Shown here one piece after another: positions 38,276 to 47,600 of a stretch of DNA of 64,000 nt. A program made the position numbers and the translations under genes. Position 1 is the first letter of the stretch. Every line of letters begins with the position of its first letter. This DNA comes from Acetivibrio clariflavus DSM 19732 (GTDB taxonomy: Bacteria; Bacillota; Clostridia; Acetivibrionales; Acetivibrionaceae): NCBI RefSeq assembly GCF_000237085.1, contig NC_016627.1, positions 4,762,001 to 4,826,000 of the forward strand, written 5' to 3'. The notes under the pieces are model-generated. The model was not told the origin of the DNA, did no database searches, and saw nothing but the letters and a program-made list of their open reading frames with translations.

Positions 38276-40522
38276 TTAATTAACAGTAATATTTGTAGGT
38301 ATAGAATTAGTTCCGCTATAAGTTATGTTAAATCCAATTGTTATTGTTCCTCCTGCAGGTATTGTACTATTATAATCGACATTCTTAAGTGTAACTGAAT
38401 TACCGTTCTGAGTATAACTACAATTCCATGCGTTTGTTATTTTCTGATTACCTGCATAGGTAAAGTTAACTGTCCAGCCATTTACTGCTGTAGAACCATT
38501 ATTTTTTATTGTAATACTTACTGTAGCACCAGATCCCCAATCATTATGTGTATATGTTACTGAACAATTATTATTTTGCGATGGCGGAGGTGTCGGAACC
38601 GGATTGTCTGTTCCACCGGATGATGTAGCATTAACAATAAAGTTTGTAGGTGCTTTATTTGTTCCGGTATATGAAATATTAAATCCGATTGTCACTGAAC
38701 CGCCTGCCGGTATAGTAGCGTTGTAATCTACATTTGTCAATACAATAGAATTTCCGTTTTGTGTAAAGCTACAATTCCATGCGTTCGTTATTTTTTGGTT
38801 TCCGTCAAAGTTAAATCTAACTGTCCAGCCATTTACTGCTGTAGAACCGTTATTGGTTATAGTCATACTAACTGTAGCACCAGTTCCCCAATCGCTCTGT
38901 GTATAATTTACCGAAAAGTTTCCTGATTGAGGCGGCGGAGTTAGTGTTGGTGTCGGTGTAGGTGTCGGTGATGTTGTCGGTTGAGTCGTTGCCCCACCAT
39001 TTACTGTTACTGTTCCCGCATTCAGTTTTACTGTCATTGGTTTTAAAGTTCTGTCACCGAAAGTAGCTTTGCTTATTGTTACTGTTGATGTACCTAATGC
39101 CTTAAATGTTATATTTGCAAATATTCCGTCCTCTCTTATGTATTCATTCAACAATGTTTCATCTAAGAACAATATTTTTATTGTTCCGTTATTTTCTTTG
39201 TGTATTGCAAAGTTTACACTAGGATTCATTATTATACTTCCAGCTGACCCGTTTACATACTCAAGTTTGCTTGGGTCATAGATTATTGTCATATCTGCTG
39301 TAGTTATTCCATTTGACGGTACATTAGCCAATTTTATCGGTACTACCACTTGTTGTCCCGCATTTGCTGTTACTGATTCAACATACGCTGTAAATCCTGT
39401 TATTACAGGTGGTATTGTTGGCGGCACTGTCGGTGGTACTGTTGGTGGTGTTGTCGGGCGAACTGTTGGTGTAGGTGTCGGTGGTGTTGTCGGTTGAGTC
39501 GTTGCCCCACCATTTACTGTTACTGTTCCCGCATTCAGTTTTGCTGTCATCGGCTTTAAAGTTCTGTCACCGAAAGTAGCTTTGCTTATTGTTACTGTTG
39601 ATGTACCTAATGCCTTAAATGTTATGTTCGCAAATATTCCGTCCTCTCTTATGTATTCATTCAACAATGTTTCATCTAAGAACAATATCTTTATTATTCC
39701 GTTATCTTCTTTGTTTATTGCAAAGTTTACACTAGGATTCATTACTATACTTCCAGCTGACCCGTTTACATACTCAAGTTTGCTTGGGTCATAGATTATT
39801 GTCATATCTGCTGTAGTTATTCCATTTGACGGCACATTAGCCAATTTTATCGGTACTACCACTTGTTGTCCCGCATTTGCTGTTACTGATTCAACATATG
39901 CTGTAAATCCTGTTATTACAGGTGGCGTTGTTGGCGGCACTGTCGGTGGTACTGTTGGTGGTGTTGTCGGACGAACTGTTGGTGTAGGTGTCGGTGGTGT
40001 TGTTGGTTGAGTCGTTGCCCCACCATTTATTGTTATTGTTCCCGCATTCAGTTTTGCTGTCATTGGTTTTAAAGTTCTGTCACCGAAAGTAGCTTTGCTT
40101 ATTGTTACTGTTGATGTACCCAATACCTTAAATGTTATATTCGCAAATATTCCGTCCTCTCTTATGTATTCATTCAACAATGTTTCATCTAAGAACAATA
40201 TTTTTATTGTTCCGTTATTTTCTTTGTTTATTGCAAAGTTTACACTAGGATTCATTACTATACTTCCAGCTGACCCGTTTACATACTCAAGTTTGCTTGG
40301 GTCATAGGTTATTGTCATATCTGCTGTAGTTATTCCATTTGACGGTACATTAGCCAATTTTATCGGTACTACCACTTGTTGTCCCACATTTGCTGTTACT
40401 GATTCAACATACGCTGTAAATTCTGCTGAAGCTGCTTCTGTTTTTTGTAAAGGCATCAGAGTGCATAGAATTAATGCACATAATACAATAGAAATGCATT
40501 TTGTGAATTTCGATAAATACAT
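38276..40522 (-). CDS. Scaffoldin: three type-I cohesins plus two CBM2 domains
   Basis: 748 residues from the ATG at 40522; a TTG 15 bp upstream is rejected because GGAGGT fits this ATG. Order: signal peptide (1-31, cut near TEA-A), cohesins at ~35-168, 206-339 and 377-510, joined by Pro/Thr linkers (TPTVRPTTPPTVPP), then two CBM2 domains at ~536-631 and ~652-748, each with DWG and NGWTV motifs. Cohesins show the type-I pattern VPIKLANVPSNGI, YDPSKLEYV and DGIFANITFK. It would hold dockerin enzymes and bind polysaccharide outside the cell. No dockerin, SLH or membrane anchor, so it is probably a free scaffoldin. CBM2 is unusual where CBM3 is normal in clostridial scaffoldins. It converges with no gene; the CE4 gene lies upstream on the same strand. 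Confidence 0.94.
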   Translation of the reverse strand: MYLSKFTKCISIVLCALILCTLMPLQKTEAASAEFTAYVESVTANVGQQVVVPIKLANVPSNGITTADMTITYDPSKLEYVNGSAGSIVMNPSVNFAINKENNGTIKILFLDETLLNEYIREDGIFANITFKVLGTSTVTISKATFGDRTLKPMTAKLNAGTITINGGATTQPTTPPTPTPTVRPTTPPTVPPTVPPTTPPVITGFTAYVESVTANAGQQVVVPIKLANVPSNGITTADMTIIYDPSKLEYVNGSAGSIVMNPSVNFAINKEDNGIIKILFLDETLLNEYIREDGIFANITFKALGTSTVTISKATFGDRTLKPMTAKLNAGTVTVNGGATTQPTTPPTPTPTVRPTTPPTVPPTVPPTIPPVITGFTAYVESVTANAGQQVVVPIKLANVPSNGITTADMTIIYDPSKLEYVNGSAGSIIMNPSVNFAIHKENNGTIKILFLDETLLNEYIREDGIFANITFKALGTSTVTISKATFGDRTLKPMTVKLNAGTVTVNGGATTQPTTSPTPTPTPTLTPPPQSGNFSVNYTQSDWGTGATVSMTITNNGSTAVNGWTVRFNFDGNQKITNAWNCSFTQNGNSIVLTNVDYNATIPAGGSVTIGFNISYTGTNKAPTNFIVNATSSGGTDNPVPTPPPSQNNNCSVTYTHNDWGSGATVSITIKNNGSTAVNGWTVNFTYAGNQKITNAWNCSYTQNGNSVTLKNVDYNSTIPAGGTITIGFNITYSGTNSIPTNITVN
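38978..40423 (-). repeat. Tandem 513-bp cohesin-linker repeats (2.8 copies)
   Basis: The three cohesin-plus-linker units repeat every 171 codons. Units are nearly identical at the DNA level; differences are scattered single bases (for example ACTGTC versus GCTGTC near the unit ends). This points to recent duplication or gene conversion. Confidence 0.92.
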
Positions 40523-41182
40523 AAGCTCTACCTCCAACTAATAATTTTTATTAAACCACAGTTACAAAACTGCGGATTAAAGACAAAAATACTAACCTGA
40601 CTAATAGCTTTATCTACGTCTGGGTATCATTTTGCGATTTATACTACTTATAGGAATAGAACAACTGCCGATTTGCTTGTCAACACGATATGATGTTTTG
40701 CTAGAAAAAATTTAGTTAGATAAGAATATATTCATACTTTACATTTTTATTATAATATAAATTTTATAATATTTCCTATTAACATTATTTTAAAAGTATA
40801 ACTATTTTTTTAGAATTGCCGATAAATTATTAAATACCATTATTTTCTGTTAATTTATTATTATTTTCTTATATAATATTCAGGATTCTATAATCATTAT
40901 AAACAAAAAACGATATATTTTTATATCCTTTATGGTATTATTTTCAATACTTTAGTTTGTAAATACCAAAAACAGGATCCATATACCGTTTTAAATATTA
41001 TACCAACTGATATTTATAATTTTACATAATTAAATCAAAATTTTTGATAATTTAAAATTTAAAGCTTTTAAAATACTTATCTGTTTAATATAAAATTAAA
41101 AGTATACATAATATGTTGCTTTTTTACTAGGATAAATCATTGCTTTAATTATTTTTTATGTTTTATAAATTAAAAACATATG
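40523..41182. other. Long AT-rich leader region upstream of the scaffoldin gene
   Basis: 660 bp with no coding frame. It contains a small hairpin CCGCAGTT-ttgt-AACTGTGG (near 40557-40576) in the scaffoldin leader. The promoter and any SigI site must be here, but I cannot identify a consensus with confidence. Confidence 0.45.
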
Positions 41183-41815
41183 CTACCCAACAAAAGAATA
41201 AACCTTTCCTTTTGCGGTATTTAGATCTACCCCTTTTCTTATAAACAGTTCTGTTAATGTCACAAATTCGTATCCTTGTTCCTGAAGTGTTGGGATTATT
41301 ATATCTAACGCCTCAGGAGTCGGATGGGGAAGTGGCTGAACATCATGTAACAAAATTATAGCGCCATCTTTTACTTGATTTATAATTGCATCTGCTCTTT
41401 GTTGTGCTGTAGTTGTCTGTATCCAATCATTTGCAGTTATACCGTGTGCAAATATCAAATCAACATTATCATACAGAGTTTGGCTGTATACAAGATTTGG
41501 TGCACGGAAAAATTTAGGGGATGTCCCTGAATACTTTTCAATAACAGCCGTAGTTTTACCAACAGATTCCTTTATTTCTTCTGCCGACATATCTCCCATA
41601 CTTGAATAATCCCATGAATGATTCCCTATTTCGTGTCCTGAATTAACAATTCTTTTTATAATATCACTTGTAGAGTCATTGACTCTTTGTCCAACTACCA
41701 TAAAAGTCGCCGGAACTTGGAATTTATCCAGTTTGTCAAGAACCAGGGCCGTCAAAGTAACATCCGGACCGTCATCAAAAGTTAATGCTGTAAGTTTCTT
41801 ATTGGATTGACTCAT
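41183..41815 (-). CDS. Polysaccharide deacetylase (NodB/CE4 domain)
   Basis: 210 residues, essentially a bare NodB domain. LTFDDGPD carries the catalytic base Asp and metal Asp, HEIGNHSWDY the two metal His, RAPNLVYS the substrate loop and IILLHDVQP the final His motif. It removes acetyl groups from xylan, chitin-like or peptidoglycan sugars. The start ATG has a strong GGAGGT site and the protein begins MSQSNKKLTAL, without a signal peptide, odd for an enzyme of extracellular glycans. Located between the scaffoldin and the IS4 element on the minus strand; no dockerin. Confidence 0.9.
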   Translation of the reverse strand: MSQSNKKLTALTFDDGPDVTLTALVLDKLDKFQVPATFMVVGQRVNDSTSDIIKRIVNSGHEIGNHSWDYSSMGDMSAEEIKESVGKTTAVIEKYSGTSPKFFRAPNLVYSQTLYDNVDLIFAHGITANDWIQTTTAQQRADAIINQVKDGAIILLHDVQPLPHPTPEALDIIIPTLQEQGYEFVTLTELFIRKGVDLNTAKGKVYSFVG

Positions 41816-41943
41816 TATTATACCTCCAGATTTTATTATTTTCTCTACTGATGAAGTGCATTGTCAAGTTGCTTTAAAAGACCAGTCAAGTGTGAAACAT
41901 CAATATGAAAAGTTAATAATTCATTACTTTATATAATAAATTA

Positions 41944-43480
41944 ATCAACTTTCGCACGTGAATAATGTGCACTGAACATTGAAAAATCAATAGATTTGGG
42001 CAATAAAAAAGTACAAGAACCCCCTTCTATGTGATATAATAGAAGTACCCAAACCCTATTAAATCGACAATTTGGAGGTTCTTGAACATGTCTATTGTAT
42101 CACAGAAGGTTAAGGAAGAAAATAGATTTTCTTTGACAGTTGATAACTTTTTCAAAATGTTTTCTGTAGGCTATCTGTTAAAAAAGTCAAACGCATATAA
42201 AGATAAAGGTATTCCTTGTCTTACGGTATTCAAAGTACTGTTTGAACTTGTTTTTACAGGCAAAAATCTGTTTATGAACTATAAAGCAGAAAGCTTTGAT
42301 ATACCATTTGCAAGGGATGTGGTCTACAGATTCTTAAATTCCATACATATCAACTGGCAAAGATTTTTATATTTGCTTTCTGCAAAGGTCATAAATCATC
42401 ATATCGATAGATTAACGTCAGATGAACGGGTTGATGCCTTTGTAATTGACGATTCCTTCTACAGTAGGACAAGAAGCAAGTCAGTTGAGCTTTTAAGTTG
42501 GGTCAAAGATCATGCTGACGGCAATAAGAATAAAAAAGGCTTTCGTATGCTTACACTTGGTTGGACAGACGGTAATTCATTTATTCCTGTGGCCTTCAAC
42601 CTTTTAAGTTCAACAAATCCAAGGGTTTGCATTAATCCAGCGAAAAATACTATAGATAAAAGAACCGTTGGTTTTAAACGCCGACAGAATGCCTTAGCCA
42701 CTTCACCGGAATCTGCTCTGTCTATGCTGGAACAAGCAGTTGCTACCGGTATTAAAGCAAAATATGTTTTATTTGACAGTTGGTTCTCCTTTCCGGCTAC
42801 TATTATCAAAATTTGTAAGATGAATCTTAATGTGATAGCTATGGTAAAGGATACTCCCAAGATTTACTATAACTTCAATGGTGAAAAAAAATCATTGAGA
42901 GAGATATACCGAACTGTCAGGAAACGTAGAGGAAGATCAAAATACCTTGCTTCAGTTATGGTAGAATTACACGATAAAGAAGGAAACCACATTCCGGCAA
43001 AAATTGTCTTTGTCCGTGACCGAAGAAACAAGAGTAAATGGCTAGCTCTCATATCTACAGATACTAGTCTTCCCGAAACAGAGATAATCAGGATATACGG
43101 AAAACGCTGGGACATAGAGGTATTCTTCAAGATGTGTAAGTCATACCTTAAGCTGGCTAAGGAATTTCAAGGTCGTTCTTATGATATGATGGTTGCCCAT
43201 ACAACTATTGTTTTTTCAAGGTACATTATGTTAGCGGTTGAGAACCGCAATAATACTGATTTACGCACTATTGGTACTTTGTTCTACTATTGCTGCGATG
43301 AACTTGAGGACATTAAATTCCATGAGGCACTGCAGCTTATAATAGAGGCTTTAAAAACTACTTTACAGGAAAAACTGCTTTTGACAAAGGAAACAGTCAA
43401 CGAGTTTCTCAACTACTTTGTCACTTGTTTGCCTGTTCATATCAAGGCAAAGCTATCAGTTGTTTCCTGCGAAAGTTGAT
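41944..43480 (+). mobile_element. IS4-family insertion sequence, 1537 bp, apparently intact
   Basis: One transposase gene between terminal inverted repeats ATCAACTTTCGCA (41944-) and its complement TGCGAAAGTTGAT (ending 43480). Flanks carry a 7-bp direct repeat TAAATTA (41937-41943 and 43481-43487), a candidate target-site duplication, though AT-rich. The transposase stop codon lies inside the right repeat. Confidence 0.85.
42088..43479 (+). CDS. IS4-family DDE transposase
   Basis: 463 residues from the ATG at 42088, nine bases after GGAGG; a TTG two codons earlier is rejected. First Asp in DAFVIDDSFYSR, second Asp in YVLFDSWFSFP, Glu in the Y-R-E-K signature YGKRWDIEVFFKMCK, which defines IS4-type elements. 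No stops or frameshifts, so it may be active. The stop TGA is part of the right inverted repeat. Confidence 0.94.
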   Translation: MSIVSQKVKEENRFSLTVDNFFKMFSVGYLLKKSNAYKDKGIPCLTVFKVLFELVFTGKNLFMNYKAESFDIPFARDVVYRFLNSIHINWQRFLYLLSAKVINHHIDRLTSDERVDAFVIDDSFYSRTRSKSVELLSWVKDHADGNKNKKGFRMLTLGWTDGNSFIPVAFNLLSSTNPRVCINPAKNTIDKRTVGFKRRQNALATSPESALSMLEQAVATGIKAKYVLFDSWFSFPATIIKICKMNLNVIAMVKDTPKIYYNFNGEKKSLREIYRTVRKRRGRSKYLASVMVELHDKEGNHIPAKIVFVRDRRNKSKWLALISTDTSLPETEIIRIYGKRWDIEVFFKMCKSYLKLAKEFQGRSYDMMVAHTTIVFSRYIMLAVENRNNTDLRTIGTLFYYCCDELEDIKFHEALQLIIEALKTTLQEKLLLTKETVNEFLNYFVTCLPVHIKAKLSVVSCES

Positions 43481-43622
43481 TAAATTATTATATTATATCG
43501 TAAATAATTAAGAAATGCTTGATGATAAGTAAATTCCTCAAATCTTCATTTGCATAGCTGTAATTAAATCACTTTTCGATACACCTTAGCTTTTAAGCTG
43601 CATATATGTAAATAATAATTGC

Positions 43623-43661
43623 AGAAGGGAAAAGTTTGTTTGCATAAAACTTTTCCCTTCT
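43623..43661 (-). terminator. Terminator after the PL11 gene
   Basis: A perfect 15-bp stem AGAAGGGAAAAGTTT with its complement around a 9-nt loop, about 75 bp below the PL11 stop. Confidence 0.8.
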
Positions 43662-43734
43662 ATAATTTTCATTAATAATAATTAATCTCAAAACTTTTAT
43701 ATTATAATGTAGTTGTAAATACCAAGAATTCCCA

Positions 43735-46224
43735 CTATGGAACGGTATAAATCTTTGGTGTTGGCGGTTCTGCCATTCCATAGCCTATAAAGAAGCTGGT
43801 GTGAGGCGGCTGATTATATGCCGTATTCTGCCATGCTATTCCCAGCCTATAAATCGGATCATGCATCAATGTATAAATTCTGCGATTTGTAAGACTTGTA
43901 GTTGTATAAATACGTAAGAAAGTGTTATCTGCAGACCTAAATACTACTTCCTCTCTCCAATCTCCAAATAAATCTGCTTGTAAGCATGGTGTGGCTTTTG
44001 TACCGTTACAGGAAGCACAGCCATCAGCCGAAAGCAGTGTTCCACCGTTATATTTAGTAATGGTAGTACCGTCCAAAAGTTCACGCAGCTCATCGCCATC
44101 CCACCAAATGGCAAAGTTTATTTGAGATGGACGATTTCCTATATTATTACCAGTAGAACTATAAAGTGGTGAACCTGCTGCCCACAATTCCATTCCTGGT
44201 GAAGATGGAACTATATCAGCTGCACACGCTCTGCCGCAATCGCCTGTATGATAATATCTGAATATTTGCTTTCCTGTTCTCGCATCCAGCAATACAGCGC
44301 CTTTTCCTTCTTCAAGACATGTCCATACTTCGAGTCCTGGCCTGTTAGGGTCAATATCAGCCAAATGCATCGCATCACCATGGCCTAATCCAGTATACCA
44401 TAAACCCTTACCATCATGGTCTACAGCCGAAGTACCCAATATAATTTCGTCAAAACCGTCTCCGTCAACATCTCCTACACTTAGATTGTGATTACCCTGT
44501 CCTGCCCATGCCGAATTGCCGTAATCATCACTGTCAAAGGTCCAGCGGTGTACAAGTTTTCCGTCCCTAAAATCCCACGCTACCACTGTTTGTCTGGTAT
44601 AGTATCCACGGCACATAATAAGACTTGGGCGTTGTCCGTCAAGATAAGCTACACATGCTCTGAAACGGTCAACCCTGTTCCCATAGTTATCTCCCCAATT
44701 TGATACATTACCTCTTGGAGGAAGGTAATTTACGGTTGATAGAGCTGCTCCTGTCTCTCCGTCAAATACCGTCAGATATTCAGGTCCTGACAAAATGTAC
44801 CCGTTTGAATTACGATAATCTGCATTTGGATTACCAATAACAACGCCTCTTCCATCTACAGTTCCATCTGCTGTTTTACATGCAACCTCTGCCTTTCCGT
44901 CTCCATCCAAATCATAAACCATGAACTGTGTATAATGGGCACCGGCACGTATATTTTTGCCAAGATTTATAGTCCATAACTTTCTGCCTTGTAATGTATA
45001 GGCTTCAAGGTACACAGGATCGGTATATCCTGCATTTGCATTATCCTGTGTCGCACCTTCCCATTTAACAACAATTTCGTATTGCCCATCTCCGTTCAAA
45101 TCACCGGCACTGCAATCTCCTGCCGAATAACCGTTAACCGGTGGCTTTATAGGAATTTGTAAATAATTTTGTCCCCATACCCTTACTGTATTTGATTCTT
45201 CTTGTTCCTGACCGTTTACTACTGTACGTACAGTATATGTTGAATTTATATTGCCATTTGTATCAATATAATTTGTAGCTCCGGTAATGGGTGAAGAATT
45301 CACTTTTATACCGTTACGATATATGTTAAATGCTATATTTGAAGGTTCTGTGCCCAGCAAACGCCAGCTCAAAAACACACCATTATCTACTTTTACGGCT
45401 ATTAATCCCCTATCCAGTTTCTCCATCTGTCTGTAACCTGGCGGCGGTGTTGCATTTCCTGGCCGTGTTGATGTAGGCGTAGGAGTTACAACCGGTTCAG
45501 AAGTTTCTTGTATTTTTAAATAGTCAACATTCGGTCCTCCTTCTGCTGTAATAGCCAACGCTCTGATTGAATTTGTTCCTTGCCTGAGATTTACCACTAT
45601 ACTAGCATCTTCCCAAGCAGTCCATGCACCTGTCGGATAAAAATCCATACCATCCTTAACAACAATGTTATTTATAATTATTTGCATCGCTCTATTAGCG
45701 TTACTGGCACTTGCATACCTAAAGGTCAACTTATAGGTTCCAGCCTTTGTTACATTTACATACCATTCAATATAACTGCCATACTCATTATTATAATTCA
45801 CATAACCGCTACCTGTATAACCTTCATGTATAGTCTCAAGAAAGGCATTGTAAAGTACGGCATCTTCCGCCTGATATATTGCCTCCATTGAAGGTTCAGG
45901 CGTTACAATGGGGTTATTTTCTGCCGGAAACTCGGAAATAAACCCTAACAAAAAGCTCTTCATATAAGCATAGTCAATAGAATTAACATCATTATCTCCA
46001 TTGACATCAGCTGCTATTTTACCGTTAGATACCGGAAAATCAGAAATTAAACCTATAAGATATGCACGTATTAATGCCAAGTCAATAGAATCCCGCTCAC
46101 CATCCCCGTTGAGATCTCCATACTTTGTTGAAATCATTTGAGAGCCTTCGGCATTAAATCCGGAATAAGGCAAAAAACTCAAAATAATTCCCAGAACAAT
46201 TAAAATTACCAGTGCCCTCTTCAT
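43735..46224 (-). CDS. Cellulosomal rhamnogalacturonan lyase (dockerin-CBM35-PL11)
   Basis: 829 residues. Signal peptide (1-25), type-I dockerin (~34-100), CBM35 (~115-240; YQAEDAVLYNAF and YIEWYVNVTKAGTYKLTFRY), a Pro/Thr linker (PTPTSTRPG) and a PL11 catalytic domain (~263-829; MEKLDRGLIAVKVDNGVFLSWRLLG start, repeated calcium-type DGDGKAEV and DVDGDGFDEI sites). PL11 enzymes cut the rhamnose-galacturonate backbone of pectin by beta-elimination. Each dockerin repeat (DLNGDGERDSID, DVNGDNDVNSID) has Ser-Ile at positions 10-11 of the Ca loop, instead of the common Ser-Thr. The N-terminal dockerin is unusual. It could dock on the scaffoldin nearby. Confidence 0.95.
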   Translation of the reverse strand: MKRALVILIVLGIILSFLPYSGFNAEGSQMISTKYGDLNGDGERDSIDLALIRAYLIGLISDFPVSNGKIAADVNGDNDVNSIDYAYMKSFLLGFISEFPAENNPIVTPEPSMEAIYQAEDAVLYNAFLETIHEGYTGSGYVNYNNEYGSYIEWYVNVTKAGTYKLTFRYASASNANRAMQIIINNIVVKDGMDFYPTGAWTAWEDASIVVNLRQGTNSIRALAITAEGGPNVDYLKIQETSEPVVTPTPTSTRPGNATPPPGYRQMEKLDRGLIAVKVDNGVFLSWRLLGTEPSNIAFNIYRNGIKVNSSPITGATNYIDTNGNINSTYTVRTVVNGQEQEESNTVRVWGQNYLQIPIKPPVNGYSAGDCSAGDLNGDGQYEIVVKWEGATQDNANAGYTDPVYLEAYTLQGRKLWTINLGKNIRAGAHYTQFMVYDLDGDGKAEVACKTADGTVDGRGVVIGNPNADYRNSNGYILSGPEYLTVFDGETGAALSTVNYLPPRGNVSNWGDNYGNRVDRFRACVAYLDGQRPSLIMCRGYYTRQTVVAWDFRDGKLVHRWTFDSDDYGNSAWAGQGNHNLSVGDVDGDGFDEIILGTSAVDHDGKGLWYTGLGHGDAMHLADIDPNRPGLEVWTCLEEGKGAVLLDARTGKQIFRYYHTGDCGRACAADIVPSSPGMELWAAGSPLYSSTGNNIGNRPSQINFAIWWDGDELRELLDGTTITKYNGGTLLSADGCASCNGTKATPCLQADLFGDWREEVVFRSADNTFLRIYTTTSLTNRRIYTLMHDPIYRLGIAWQNTAYNQPPHTSFFIGYGMAEPPTPKIYTVP

Positions 46225-46746
46225 AAAATTAAACCTCCCTTATACTTTAAACATTATCTTATGGATGTCTAAATCTTGTTAGTCAGATATTTTTTCTATT
46301 TATTTAATTCTTCGAAAGATTATATATGAGTATATTGGGATACATGTCTTTTTGATGTAGAATTCTTAATATTATACAGGAATATGATTTTAAGCCATGC
46401 TAAGTCAGTTGTTCAGCTCCTTACACAAATTGGTTTTGCTACTTTGGTTCGAAATAATAACAGTGGTTGTCAATAATAGCTACAGATCCTTTTTTGAAAT
46501 TATATTGTATATAACTATTATACTTTTATTTTACAAATAAAAACAGAGGGAAAATAAAAATAGATAATCAATTTAAATTTTATTTTTATTATTGAAAGTG
46601 TTCTTTTTGATAGAATAAAAAGGTAATACCAATTGATGCAAATCATATGGATTTGATGATATTAATCTGATATAATTTTGTCATTAAAATACATTTTTCG
46701 ACCTTTGCTGAACCTTTAATTTGTTGGAATTTGGAGGAAAATTTTT
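46225..46746. other. Divergent intergenic region PL11 gene / RDD gene
   Basis: 522 bp, very AT-rich. Must hold both divergent promoters. A short protein-like plus-strand stretch near 46398-46470 is too short to support. No riboswitch or repeat recognised. Confidence 0.45.
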
Positions 46747-47445
46747 ATGAGTTATTCAAAAATTTCAAGAAGATTCTTTGCTTATTTATTTGACACTATT
46801 ATTGTTAGCGGTTTTGTTTGTACCCTATTGTTAATTTTAAAATTTTTAAATATTTTTGACACTAAAACTCTTGTTGAAAATATCTCAAAAGGTGATTTCT
46901 CTTTTTTTATCAATTATTATATATTATGTTTTTTAATCTATTTAGTCTATGAAGTTGTCTTCTTAACTTCCAATATATCGTCGACTCCCGGTAAAATTAT
47001 TTTGGATATGGAAATCGTTAGCTATAAACCAAGTTTTTTAAAAGGTTTTATAAGATCAACAGTAAAAGTGATTGAATCGTTATCAGGTCTCGTTATTATA
47101 TCTGGTTTAGTAGCAGTTTTTACTGAAAATAAGCAATCTATTCACGATTTGCTTGCAAAGACGTTTGTAGTTGACTTCGACAGAAGAAGTCAGCATATTC
47201 CAAGTAGTATGGACAGCGCAGAGTTTCACGAAGAAATGAAAAGAAGAGGCATAAAGACCTATAGCGAGCAAAAAGCTTTAGCTCAAGAAATGTTTGGAAA
47301 TCGTAAAAAATCCAGTATCAGCTTTATACTCAGCTCCCCATTACTCTGGGCCATAGTTCTAGTTCTATCGATAATTATTATTATAATATATTCAAATGTG
47401 ATTATATACCAAATTAGAAATTTTTACACTATAGTTAATTTGTAA
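46747..47445 (+). CDS. RDD family membrane protein (first of tandem pair)
   Basis: 232 residues with about four helices. Begins with the RDD-type motif ISRRFFAYLFDTIIV; SSTPGKIILDMEIV is the conserved mid-family block. The cytoplasmic part carries EEMKRRGIKTYSEQKALAQEMFG before a last helix. RDD proteins are poorly characterised; some are proposed transporters. A GGAGG site lies before the ATG. Confidence 0.88.
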   Translation: MSYSKISRRFFAYLFDTIIVSGFVCTLLLILKFLNIFDTKTLVENISKGDFSFFINYYILCFLIYLVYEVVFLTSNISSTPGKIILDMEIVSYKPSFLKGFIRSTVKVIESLSGLVIISGLVAVFTENKQSIHDLLAKTFVVDFDRRSQHIPSSMDSAEFHEEMKRRGIKTYSEQKALAQEMFGNRKKSSISFILSSPLLWAIVLVLSIIIIIIYSNVIIYQIRNFYTIVNL

Positions 47446-47600
47446 CAATAGTATAGTATTAATTTGCATTATCTGTTATAATATAATAAAATTAATCGAC
47501 TTATATTGCTACAGTTTTATAAACAATATGAGAAAATATAGAAAGATAGTGACAGAAATAATAATTTATATATAATTTATATTTTAAATGGGGATTAGAT

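Noticed and set aside
38580-40420. Repeats in the scaffoldin as a possible CRISPR array
   Set aside because: The period is 513 bp, the units translate as cohesin plus linker, and no short repeat-spacer structure is present.
43593-43781. Minus-strand 62-codon frame at the PL11 3' end
   Set aside because: It overlaps the PL11 stop and runs through its terminator hairpin.
46398-46470. Short plus-strand stretch reading HAKSVVQLLTQIGFATLVRN
   Set aside because: Protein-like but only ~26 codons, with no start or extension in any frame; could be chance.
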